Assembly: GCA_030672805.1 (NCBI GenBank)
Contig: DAOVFR010000048.1
Coordinates: 1 to 11,939, forward strand
Length of the DNA: 11,939 nt
Origin: Candidatus Krumholzibacteriota bacterium
GTDB taxonomy: Bacteria; Krumholzibacteriota; Krumholzibacteriia; Krumholzibacteriales; Krumholzibacteriaceae
Direction: 5' to 3'
Shown here: piece by piece, positions 1-5,867 of the stretch
Layout: each line of letters starts with the position of its first letter
How positions within the stretch are numbered: position 1 is the first letter of the stretch
Notes under the pieces: generated by a model
The model's database searches: none
What the model was told of the DNA's origin: nothing
The model's input: the letters and a program-made list of their open reading frames with translations, nothing else
Program-made: the position numbers and the translations under genes

Positions 1-11
1 TAGAAAGTGCA

Positions 12-50
12 GGCCCGGGGAACCACCGCCCTGGACGGCATACCCGGGCC
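12..50. other. GC-rich inverted repeat at the left window edge
   Basis: GGCCCGGG at 12-19 is the exact reverse complement of CCCGGGCC at 43-50, giving an 8-bp stem around a 23-nt loop that has some internal pairing of its own. It lies just past the terminator of the candidate minus-strand RNA, so it may belong to a different transcript entering from outside the window. I compared it by eye with the tRNA, 5S rRNA, SRP RNA, tmRNA and RNase P hallmarks I know and found no match. Its identity is unknown. Confidence 0.4.
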
Positions 51-64
51 GATCCGTTACACGT

Positions 65-97
65 AAAAAAGGGTGGGGGCTCAATTCCCACCCTTTT
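65..97 (-). terminator. Intrinsic terminator of the minus-strand RNA
   Basis: An 11-bp perfect stem (67-77 with 87-97, core GGGTGGG/CCCACCC) closes a 9-nt loop. Read on the minus strand it ends in six T residues (complement of A65-A70). Read on the plus strand the only T run is the four T of the stem, so minus-strand termination is favoured, though some bidirectional function is possible. Confidence 0.7.
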
Positions 98-227
98 CTG
101 GTCCCGCTGGAGGTTATCTCGTTCGGTCTTGCTGCTCAGGCACCCTCGGGGCCAAGTGGTTTGCCTAAGCCTATCTCTTAACGATGGAGGTGTGTCTCCA
201 AAACAAAGAAACCGCGGGCTCAAACTT
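65..227 (-). ncRNA. Candidate structured small RNA, possibly 6S-like
   Basis: The minus strand folds into a long interrupted rod. The closing stem pairs 212-218 with 103-110 (one bulged base). A large asymmetric internal loop follows, with a small GGAG/CTCC hairpin on one side. Next are a 5-bp stem (180-184 with 119-123), another internal loop, and a stem of about 9 bp (162-170 with 134-142) with a small apical hairpin. Two pairs are G-U on the minus strand and would be A-C mismatches on the plus strand, which favours minus orientation. The rod is followed directly by an intrinsic terminator. A size near 160 nt and a rod with a central bubble recall 6S RNA, but I recognise no conserved 6S sequence. 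The 5' end is a guess from a TAGATA -10-like hexamer at 234-239. Confidence 0.4.
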
Positions 228-240
228 GCCACTTATCTAC

Positions 241-488
241 ATACATGGATTATCAATAATTGTGCCAGTTCACGGGCACCCTGCAGCCCTTCATGAATAG
301 GGCAGGCATCCCCATGAAGCCCGGGGCTCCGGCCGGGATATCACATTGAAATTCAACGAATTACACGTTTCATCGACAGATCCTCACCTGTAAATCCGGG
401 GAAACTGACGATATGCCCGTGAAAAAGGGGCCGGTAACGTTTCAACAATATTTTTAACGATCGCTCCAAAAGCGTAAAGATATTTTAC
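241..488. other. Intergenic stretch without a gene
   Basis: I see no credible coding frame in either direction. The plus strand carries short GC-rich hairpins, for example GCCCT (286-290) pairing with AGGGC (299-303). None is followed by a T tract suitable as the terminator of the minus-strand pyruvate kinase gene, whose stop codon is at 489-491. The transcript end of that gene is therefore not visible. Confidence 0.5.
252..267 (-). promoter_or_regulatory. Sigma54-like -24/-12 element upstream of the candidate RNA
   Basis: On the minus strand the sequence is TGGCAC, five bases, then TTGAT. This matches the sigma54 consensus (TGGCAC-N5-TTGCW) in content and exact spacing, except that the highly conserved -12 GC reads GA. 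A start about 12 nt downstream would fall near 241, just ahead of the structured RNA. The -12 deviation makes it weak, and I see no enhancer-binding site or regulator gene nearby. Confidence 0.25.
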
Positions 489-1913
489 TCAAATGTCAAC
501 TACATGGACAGTATTCGTCGCAATTCGTTTCTTCGTCGGGATCCCCGCCGTAAGAACCACTTTCCCCCTGATCCCGATTTCGGCAACCTTCTCCCTGACA
601 ACTTCGAACACCTTCTCGGTTGTCTCGATACAGTCGATCTGGACGGCTTTCACGCCCCAGAGGAGCGACATGAACTTCACGGCCGGCTGGAAGTCGGTAA
701 GCGCGACGATGGGGACCTGCGGCCTGTACCGCGCCAGCATCCTGGCCGTCCTTCCCTGGTGCGTCAGGCAGGCGATGGCGCTGGCGCCGACCTGCCTGCA
801 GATCTTGACCGCGCCGGCACATACCGCGTCGGCGAGCGCATCCTGCGTGTCATCGCTCACCAAGTGGAAATCACCTCCGCCGGTGAGACCCTCCAGATCG
901 AGGATCTGGCGGCTGTAACCGAACTCCTCGACCTTCCTGATGATGCGGTCCATGATCAGGACGCTTTCGACCGGATATTTCCCCGCCGCCGTCTCCGCGG
1001 ACAGCATGACAGCGTCCGTCCCGTCGATGACGGCGTTTGCGACGTCACTGGCCTCTGCCCTGGTCGGCCGCTCGGAGAAGACCATGGACTCGAGCATCTG
1101 TGTAGCCGTTATCACCGGCTTACCCTTCTTCAGGCATTCGGCGATGATCGTCTTCTGCAGCACCGGCACCTCCTCGGCCGGAATCTCGACACCGAGATCT
1201 CCCCGGGCGATCATCAATGCATCGGCCCTGTCGATAATATCCGGCAGCGCGGTGAGCGCCTCCTTCTTTTCTATCTTGGCAATCACCCTGGCATGCGAGT
1301 CGTCCCGGGCTATCAGCCTCTGTACCTTCTCGATCTCCTCGCCCGTGCGTATGAAGGAAAGGGCAACCAGATCGACGCCGAGCTCGAGTCCGAAGGCGAG
1401 GTCCCTCAGATCTTTCCCGGTCGGAACGGGCTCGCTGATACTGACACCGGGAAGGTTCACTCCCTTCCGCGCCGTCAGCACGCCTCCGTGGATAATGCGG
1501 CACCTTACATCCTCTCCGGAGACATCCTCCACCTCGAGATGGATGATCCCGTCAGCCAGGTATATGTTATCACCGGGTGATACGTCATCGTGAAGGCTCC
1601 GGTAGGTGACATTGACCGTTCCATTCACGCCGGGGACATCCCTCGTCGTCAGCGTCAGGGTCTCCCCGTCGATGAGATGCATCTCGCCACCATCTATCTC
1701 GCCGACGCGTATCTTCGGGCCGGGAAGATCCTGCATGATTGCCACATGAGTTCCGAGCTTCCTGATCAATTCATACGTTTCCCGGTGCTCGTCGTAGGTC
1801 CCGTGGGAGAAGTTAATGCGGGCGACATCCATGCCCGCATCGATCAGTTTCTCGAGGGTCTCCTCATCCCGCGACGAGGGCCCTATCGTGCAGACGATCT
1901 TGGCTCTTCTCAA
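489..1913 (-). CDS. pyk: Pyruvate kinase
   Basis: It converts phosphoenolpyruvate and ADP to pyruvate and ATP, the last step of glycolysis, in the cytoplasm. The 474-residue product has the family's normal length and opens with the canonical MRRAKIVCTIGPSS. Visible landmarks are ARINFSHG (31-38; substrate and K+ ligands), DLPGPKIR (62-69), the catalytic lysine K213 in IAKIE, metal ligands E215 and D239 (ARGDLGVEIP), the ATQM threonine T271, and the long signature with SERPTRAEASDVANAV from 280. The B domain lies near 70-165 and the C-terminal regulatory domain from about 345; there is no extra PEP-utiliser domain. I chose a TTG start at 1911-1913 because GGAGG (1920-1924) sits 6 nt upstream and the product then begins exactly where the family does. 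A GTG at 1958 would add 15 unrelated residues. Confidence 0.96.
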   Translation of the reverse strand: MRRAKIVCTIGPSSRDEETLEKLIDAGMDVARINFSHGTYDEHRETYELIRKLGTHVAIMQDLPGPKIRVGEIDGGEMHLIDGETLTLTTRDVPGVNGTVNVTYRSLHDDVSPGDNIYLADGIIHLEVEDVSGEDVRCRIIHGGVLTARKGVNLPGVSISEPVPTGKDLRDLAFGLELGVDLVALSFIRTGEEIEKVQRLIARDDSHARVIAKIEKKEALTALPDIIDRADALMIARGDLGVEIPAEEVPVLQKTIIAECLKKGKPVITATQMLESMVFSERPTRAEASDVANAVIDGTDAVMLSAETAAGKYPVESVLIMDRIIRKVEEFGYSRQILDLEGLTGGGDFHLVSDDTQDALADAVCAGAVKICRQVGASAIACLTHQGRTARMLARYRPQVPIVALTDFQPAVKFMSLLWGVKAVQIDCIETTEKVFEVVREKVAEIGIRGKVVLTAGIPTKKRIATNTVHVVDI

Positions 1914-1919
1914 ATCCAA

Positions 1920-1924
1920 CCTCC
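1920..1924 (-). promoter_or_regulatory. Shine-Dalgarno deciding the TTG start of pyk
   Basis: GGAGG on the minus strand is followed by a 6-nt spacer and then the TTG at 1911-1913. There is no ATG in a suitable position, and the upstream in-frame GTG (1956-1958) would place this motif inside the coding region. Confidence 0.75.
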
Positions 1925-2031
1925 GGATATGCAGTCCCTGGGCGCCGGCAGCGCACACGGCACTCCCGCATCACCCGGCGCACGCCCCCACGGACCGTGG
2001 ACGATCTCCGAATCGCCCCTGCGCTTTCCCG

Positions 2032-2059
2032 ATTGTAACCGTCCCGCCCATCGTGTCAA
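2032..2059 (-). promoter_or_regulatory. Sigma70-type promoter of pyk
   Basis: On the minus strand a perfect TTGACA (-35, at 2054-2059) is followed by a 16-bp spacer and TACAAT (-10, at 2032-2037), which matches TATAAT at 5 of 6 positions. Transcription would start near 2025, giving a leader of about 110 nt before the TTG start. That leader contains a 5-bp hairpin, CCACG/CGTGG, at 1988-2000. Confidence 0.7.
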
Positions 2060-2116
2060 AGGGGATTCCTCCATCACTATTGATCACTATATCGGCGCCG
2101 GCAGCGCCCGGATTTA

Positions 2117-2145
2117 TTGCAAATTTACCAACGATGTGCTATATG
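2117..2145 (+). promoter_or_regulatory. Possible promoter close to the glycosyltransferase start
   Basis: TTGCAA (2117-2122), a 17-bp spacer and TATATG (2140-2145) each match the sigma70 consensus at 4 of 6 positions. The predicted start, 6-8 nt past the -10, coincides with the ATG at 2153, so the mRNA could be leaderless. That would fit the absence of a Shine-Dalgarno. Both hexamers are imperfect. Confidence 0.3.
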
Positions 2146-2152
2146 AGCTGTT

Positions 2153-3268
2153 ATGCATCGAAAAATCATGCATGTTATCTATTCGCTCTATCCGGGCGGA
2201 GCCGAGCGGCTTATCGAGTTGCTGCTTCGAGAATCGGAACGTGATGATTTCGAGATCATAGTCTGTTCCCTCACCGGCGGGGGAGAACCTGCCCGCGCAA
2301 TCGAGGAGGCGGGAGGAAGGGTCGTAATGCTCGGCAAGCGGCACCGGGGAGACTTGACCGCACTGGTTAAGCTCGCCGGCCTGATACGCCGGGAGAGGGT
2401 TGACCTGCTGCACCTGCATAACTCGCCGGGGGCCATGTGGGGGACGCTCGCCGCCCTGCTGGGAGGAATCACGGTTCCGATCGTCAGGACCGAGCACCGT
2501 CCGTACCACCCGTCGACGTTTCCAGCGGCGATGAAACTGCTGTACCCGTTCCTCTCGATGCGGACGTCCAGGACCATCTGCGTTGCGGACAGCGTGCGGA
2601 AGTCATTCACGGATCGTTACCCGAAGCTCGAGAACATGTTCATCACCATCCACAACGGAATCCGTATCTCCGCTTTCGAGAACCTGCCCTCCAGGTCGGC
2701 TTGCAGGCAGCGTTTCGGCCTGCCGGCCGACGGTACGATAGTCGGAACGGTCGGCCGCTTCGTTCCGGTCAAGAACCACCGCGATCTCATCGAGGCATTC
2801 CGCGTGGTCCGGTCCAGGGTGAAGGATGCCCACCTTGCCATCGCCGGTGAGGGGCCGCTCGCCGGCGAGCTTACGAGCCTCGCCGGGCGGATCGGTCTCA
2901 AGACCTCCGTATCCATCGTGCCGCCGTCTGCCGAGATCGAACAGTTCTACGGGGCTCTCGACTGCTTCGCCCTCTCATCGCGGTCAGAGGGACTGCCGCT
3001 GGCGCTTCTCGAAGCGCTCGCCGCGGGCCTGCCAGTTGTGGCGACGCGCGTAGGAGGGATACCAGAGATCATCGACCAGGGAGTCACCGGCTGCATGGTA
3101 CCGCAATCGAGCCCGTCATCGCTGGCGGAACGAATCACCGAGCTCCTGCTCGACCGCGAAAAGGCTTCCGCCATGGGAGAGCGCGGGAGAGAAACCGTCC
3201 GGAAACGTTTCTCTGCGCGCGATATGACTGCGAGCGTGGAAGCCGTCTACGACAACCTCCTTTCCTGA
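2153..3268 (+). CDS. GT4-family glycosyltransferase
   Basis: The protein (371 residues) is a cytoplasmic or membrane-associated sugar transferase of the GT-B fold, probably using a nucleotide-sugar donor. The N-terminal acceptor half opens with HVIYSLYPGGAERLI, typical of these enzymes (PGGAE at about 14-18). The C-terminal donor-binding half begins near residue 195 with VGTVGRFVPVKNH and contains the E-x7-E pair E279/E287 in SEGLPLALLEALAAG, followed by VVATRVGGIPEII. There is no transmembrane segment or signal peptide. The donor and acceptor cannot be told from sequence; roles in lipopolysaccharide, exopolysaccharide or glycolipid synthesis are all possible, and no other polysaccharide gene is next to it. 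No Shine-Dalgarno precedes the ATG at 2153, and an ATG at 2168 (residue 6) is an alternative start. It is divergent from pyk. Confidence 0.92.
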   Translation: MHRKIMHVIYSLYPGGAERLIELLLRESERDDFEIIVCSLTGGGEPARAIEEAGGRVVMLGKRHRGDLTALVKLAGLIRRERVDLLHLHNSPGAMWGTLAALLGGITVPIVRTEHRPYHPSTFPAAMKLLYPFLSMRTSRTICVADSVRKSFTDRYPKLENMFITIHNGIRISAFENLPSRSACRQRFGLPADGTIVGTVGRFVPVKNHRDLIEAFRVVRSRVKDAHLAIAGEGPLAGELTSLAGRIGLKTSVSIVPPSAEIEQFYGALDCFALSSRSEGLPLALLEALAAGLPVVATRVGGIPEIIDQGVTGCMVPQSSPSSLAERITELLLDREKASAMGERGRETVRKRFSARDMTASVEAVYDNLLS

Positions 3269-3350
3269 CACGCAATTGCACGGAGCCACCTTCCCCGAAA
3301 GTCCTGATACGGAGCCATCAAACACTCTGGAAATCGTGCACCGTTTCTGC

Positions 3351-3356
3351 TAACTT
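3351..3356 (+). promoter_or_regulatory. Possible extended -10 element next to the aldo/keto reductase start
   Basis: TAACTT (3351-3356) is preceded by TGC, giving a TGn-extended -10 shape, with a TGGAAA -35-like hexamer about 17 bp upstream. The predicted start near 3363 lies only a few bases before the ATG at 3366. The match is weak and needs 5'-end mapping. Confidence 0.2.
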
Positions 3357-3365
3357 TCAAAAGCT

Positions 3366-4379
3366 ATGAAAAAGAGATATATTGGCAAAACCGATATCGA
3401 GGCGTCGGTTGTCGGCTTCGGCGGCATCCCGATACAGGGCCTGTCTTTCACCGAAGCGGAACGCGTGCTTCTCAGGGCGCTGGACAGGGAAATCAACTTC
3501 TTCGACAGCGCCAGGGCCTACACCGACAGCGAGGAAAAGATTGGCAGGGCTCTGGGGGGACGCAGGGACGGGATCTACCTTGCGAGCAAGGCCATGTCGC
3601 GCAGTGCGGACAAGATCGTCGAGGAGCTCGAGGCGAGCCTGCGCAACCTCCGCACCGATATGATCGACCTCTACCAGGTTCACTCGGTCGGCTCGTTGGA
3701 ACAGCTCGAACGCATCACCGGTCCAGGCGGCGCCTATGAGGGGCTCTCCAGGGCTCGCGAGGCGGGCAAGGTGCGATGGATAGGCGTTACGGGGCACTCG
3801 CGGCGGGTGCTGCTTGCTGCGGTGGAGACGGGGCTCTTCGACACGGTGCAGTGTCCCTACAACCCGATCGAGGACGAGTGGGAGGGTGACGTCATCCCCG
3901 CGGCGAAGACCGCACGAATGGGCATCATCGGGATGAAACCGCTCGCCGGAGGCGCCCTGAAGGACGCGGTGATATCGATACGCTTCTCACTCACGAGGGG
4001 GGTCGACGTATCGATACCGGGCATGGATTCGGTCGAGCAGGTGGACGAGAATGCGTCGGCGGGAGAATCACCGGCTCCATTGAGCGACTCAGAGCACGGC
4101 AAGCTGCGCGAGGAGAAGAAACTCTGGGGTGAGAAGTTCTGCCGCAGGTGCGCCTACTGCATGCCGTGTCCCAACGGGCTCAATATCCCCTTCCTGCTGC
4201 TTCTCGACGGCTACTACGTCCGCTACGGACTGAAGGACTGGGCGCTTTCGCGGCTCAAGACCCTGGCGAAGACCTACAGCGACTGTACCGCGTGCGGGGA
4301 ATGCCTCGACAAATGCCCCTACCATCTCACTATCCCGGAGATGATGAAGGACGCGGCGGGGAGGCTGATCGAGATATAG
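3366..4379 (+). CDS. Aldo/keto reductase with C-terminal ferredoxin-type Fe-S motifs
   Basis: This is a cytoplasmic oxidoreductase (337 residues) of the aldo/keto reductase superfamily that carries iron-sulfur clusters. The (beta/alpha)8 barrel shows the full catalytic tetrad: D47 and Y52 in FFDSARAYTDSE, K75 in LASK and H106 in YQVHS. The C-terminal extension has two cysteine sets. C259, C262, C265 and C268 (C-x2-C-x2-C-x2-CP, followed by NGLNIP) resemble the family's CMPCP motif. C307, C310, C313 and C317 form a classical C-x2-C-x2-C-x3-CP ferredoxin motif. Such proteins are common in anaerobes, but their substrates are mostly unknown and nothing here defines one. It lies 97 nt after the glycosyltransferase on the same strand. 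No Shine-Dalgarno is visible before ATG 3366. It is somewhat shorter than many family members I know. Confidence 0.92.
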   Translation: MKKRYIGKTDIEASVVGFGGIPIQGLSFTEAERVLLRALDREINFFDSARAYTDSEEKIGRALGGRRDGIYLASKAMSRSADKIVEELEASLRNLRTDMIDLYQVHSVGSLEQLERITGPGGAYEGLSRAREAGKVRWIGVTGHSRRVLLAAVETGLFDTVQCPYNPIEDEWEGDVIPAAKTARMGIIGMKPLAGGALKDAVISIRFSLTRGVDVSIPGMDSVEQVDENASAGESPAPLSDSEHGKLREEKKLWGEKFCRRCAYCMPCPNGLNIPFLLLLDGYYVRYGLKDWALSRLKTLAKTYSDCTACGECLDKCPYHLTIPEMMKDAAGRLIEI

Positions 4380-4468
4380 GCTGAATCCCCTACTTTAGGG
4401 AAAGTCCTTAAATCTCTCCTTTTTCAGCACTTGATGCATTTTCCATCTTACATTACCTGCCCGGAATA

Positions 4469-4477
4469 TGGTATAAT
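4469..4477 (+). promoter_or_regulatory. Extended -10 promoter for the first secreted-protein gene
   Basis: TGG followed by a perfect TATAAT (4472-4477) makes a consensus extended -10 element; the -35 region has no good match, as is common for this class. The predicted start near 4484 gives a leader of about 310 nt before the ATG at 4795. Confidence 0.5.
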
Positions 4478-4483
4478 TATAAG

Positions 4484-4794
4484 GCCAATGAAGTGAACAA
4501 CGGGATATGCCGATTTGATCGGACAACTGGTTTATCAACGAGTCCTTCCTTCAATATGCATCTCTTGCGTTGGCGGGGCTGATTTGTTCACTCGTACATA
4601 AGTTGCAGGAACTGCGAAGCGTGCTGCCATGACGCGTGACCGGTGAAGGACGCAACCCGCACCGGGCGTGGGCGTGAGCAGGCGGAAGGAGGTTTTGGTC
4701 TAACTCTCTGGCTGAGAATTGATTCGCCGCTCATATCCATTCCCCAGTCGATATGAGCCAACCTGGTATCAGAGAACCTAAAGGAGAATTCGAA
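4484..4794 (+). promoter_or_regulatory. Long structured 5' leader, possible cis-regulatory RNA
   Basis: This 311-nt stretch between a candidate promoter and the secreted-protein gene has no credible coding frame but several perfect inverted repeats. AGTGAACAA (4492-4500) pairs with TTGTTCACT (4584-4592) and encloses the hairpin CCGAT-TTG-ATCGG (4510-4522). CCGGTG (4640-4645) pairs with CACCGG (4660-4665). GCTCATATC (4729-4737) pairs with GATATGAGC (4750-4758). A strong AAGGAGG at 4686-4692 has no properly spaced start codon after it. I looked for the cobalamin, TPP, SAM, glycine, c-di-GMP, fluoride and preQ1 riboswitch hallmarks I know and matched none. A ligand- or protein-sensing function is possible but unproven. 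Confidence 0.35.
4729..4758 (+). repeat. Perfect inverted repeat upstream of the first secreted-protein gene
   Basis: Nine-base arms (GCTCATATC and GATATGAGC) flank a 12-nt spacer and end 36 nt before the ATG at 4795. As RNA this is a stable hairpin placed just ahead of the ribosome-binding site. As DNA it could be an operator for a dimeric regulator. No T tract follows, so it is not a terminator. Confidence 0.55.
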
Positions 4795-5349
4795 ATGAAG
4801 AAAGCGTTAATTGCTAGCGTTGCGCTCCTTCTGATTTCAAGCTCGGCTTTCGCCTCGCTTGGTTACATCGGTCTCTACGTCGATGCCGATCATTCCTACT
4901 GGTGCACGGAGGGTACTGGTTTCTACGCCGCCGAGATGTGGATCTGGTGCCTGCCCGGTCCCGATGGCCAGATTTGCGCCGAGTTCGCAGTCGCCTATCC
5001 GGCGAACATAATCCAGAGCACGGTGACCTGGAACGACCCGTTGATCTCTGTATCACTCGGTGACCTTCCGGGCGGCCTCAGCGTCTGCTACGTCGGCTGC
5101 CAGCATGGCTGGAACTGGCCTTGCCACCAGGCCCTCTGGGTGACCGATCCTTCACAGACTTTTATCCAGATCGTTCCTCACCCGGAGGCCGGCGCCATAC
5201 AGTTCGCGAACTGCCTGGAAGGCTATCCGGTCGAGCCTGCCACCGTGCTGACCAATCTCTTCATCAACTACCCGCCCGAGGCGCCCGAGTGCCAGGGTAC
5301 GGCGGTCGAGGAGAGCAGCTGGGGCGCCATCAAGGGGCTGTTCGAGTAA
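4795..5349 (+). CDS. Secreted cysteine-rich protein, paralog A of a tandem pair
   Basis: The function is not recognised. The 184-residue protein starts with a Sec signal peptide (KK, hydrophobic core, AFA then S at 20/21), so the mature chain is exported. It has eight cysteines (37, 52, 61, 98, 102, 110, 140, 166), suggesting disulfide-stabilised extracytoplasmic folding, many aromatic residues, and a C-terminal block WGAIKGL at 176-182 two residues from the end. It aligns without gaps with the protein at 5868-6431 at about 54% identity over 162 residues (hand count, 88 matches). The most conserved blocks are GYIGL, CAEF, STVT-ND, LGDL, SVCY, VPHP and QFANCLEGYP. I chose ATG 4795 because AGGAG at 4782-4786 is 8 nt upstream and the signal peptide then begins at once; the in-frame ATG at 4753 lies inside the leader hairpin. 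Monocistronic: its own promoter candidate and terminator flank it. Confidence 0.85.
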   Translation: MKKALIASVALLLISSSAFASLGYIGLYVDADHSYWCTEGTGFYAAEMWIWCLPGPDGQICAEFAVAYPANIIQSTVTWNDPLISVSLGDLPGGLSVCYVGCQHGWNWPCHQALWVTDPSQTFIQIVPHPEAGAIQFANCLEGYPVEPATVLTNLFINYPPEAPECQGTAVEESSWGAIKGLFE

Positions 5350-5378
5350 CAAGCTGCCCTTAAGTATTTCTGTTTCGC

Positions 5379-5406
5379 AAAAGGGCTCCCGGCCGGGAGC
5401 CCTTTT
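5379..5406 (+). terminator. Intrinsic terminator of paralog A
   Basis: GGGCTCCCGG runs directly into CCGGGAGCCC; with flanking A and T runs the arms reach 14 bp, and the T-rich TTTTCTTTCTT follows. It lies 30 nt after the stop codon. Confidence 0.88.
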
Positions 5407-5546
5407 CTTTCTTGCCCCCTTTCCCGAAACGTGAAAAAACCGGCCACATGTACCGAACAAATCCCTGGCAGAACGTTCTTCCGTATCATCCCGGGCCGAG
5501 TCTGCACGTGTTTTATGAACCCCTCTACGTATTGAAAAAAAACTTG

Positions 5547-5575
5547 TTGACATGCCTGAATAACTACACTATTAA
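5547..5575 (+). promoter_or_regulatory. Sigma70-type promoter for the second secreted-protein gene
   Basis: A perfect TTGACA (5547-5552) is followed by a 17-bp spacer and TATTAA (5570-5575, 4 of 6 matches). An A-rich tract lies just upstream (about 5534-5542), in the position of an UP element. The predicted start near 5582 gives a leader of about 285 nt before the ATG at 5868. Confidence 0.55.
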
Positions 5576-5581
5576 GATAGT

Positions 5582-5867
5582 GGAAGCCTGCATCCGGGCG
5601 GATGAGTGCATTTATACGGTTTTGGGCTTCAAGTTCGTGTGGGAGAAAGGGATCGAACGGCACGGCCTTGTGAAAATACACCCTGGAATCGGTCCACCGG
5701 ACCGGCTGTTTACCATCAGTTATCGATGAAAGAAAGGGGGGTGGTGTTTGAAGGGAAAATATGCTTAAAAGGGTTTCAATAAACTGGTAAAGTATTTGCT
5801 ACAGAATGAAGATTGAGGATATAGAGGAAGGTTTTTGAAGAAACTGGCCATTCACAGGAGGGTGAGG
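5582..5867 (+). promoter_or_regulatory. Long 5' leader of the second secreted-protein gene
   Basis: About 285 nt separate the candidate promoter from the ATG at 5868, and they contain no convincing gene. The clearest structure is the hairpin CGGTCC-ACC-GGACCG at 5690-5704. The last 100 nt are rich in A and G, with little secondary structure. I see no sequence similarity to the leader of paralog A, even though the coding regions and terminators are clearly related. Confidence 0.3.

Noticed and set aside
1..120. Left end as the 3' part of a tRNA, rRNA, tmRNA, SRP RNA or RNase P RNA
   Set aside because: No T-arm, no conserved core segments and no tag frame were found on either strand.
504..1580. 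Long open frame on the plus strand opposite pyruvate kinase
   Set aside because: It is antisense to a complete, motif-perfect gene. The translation has no recognisable domain and is rich in Arg, Asp and His, as expected from a mirrored GC-rich codon pattern.
4388..4400. CCCTA-CTT-TAGGG hairpin after the aldo/keto reductase as terminator
   Set aside because: The stem has only five pairs and no T tract follows directly; the TTTTT farther on is 20 nt away.
4621..4680. Resemblance of GGACGCAACCCGC to part of a c-di-GMP (GEMM) riboswitch
   Set aside because: The other conserved GEMM strands (GCAAACC-type segment and tetraloop receptor) are absent and the pairing geometry does not fit.
5412..5729. 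A frame of about 105 residues between the two secreted-protein genes
   Set aside because: It starts inside the T-rich tail of a terminator with no ribosome-binding site and runs through the candidate promoter of paralog B; the translation has no signal or domain.
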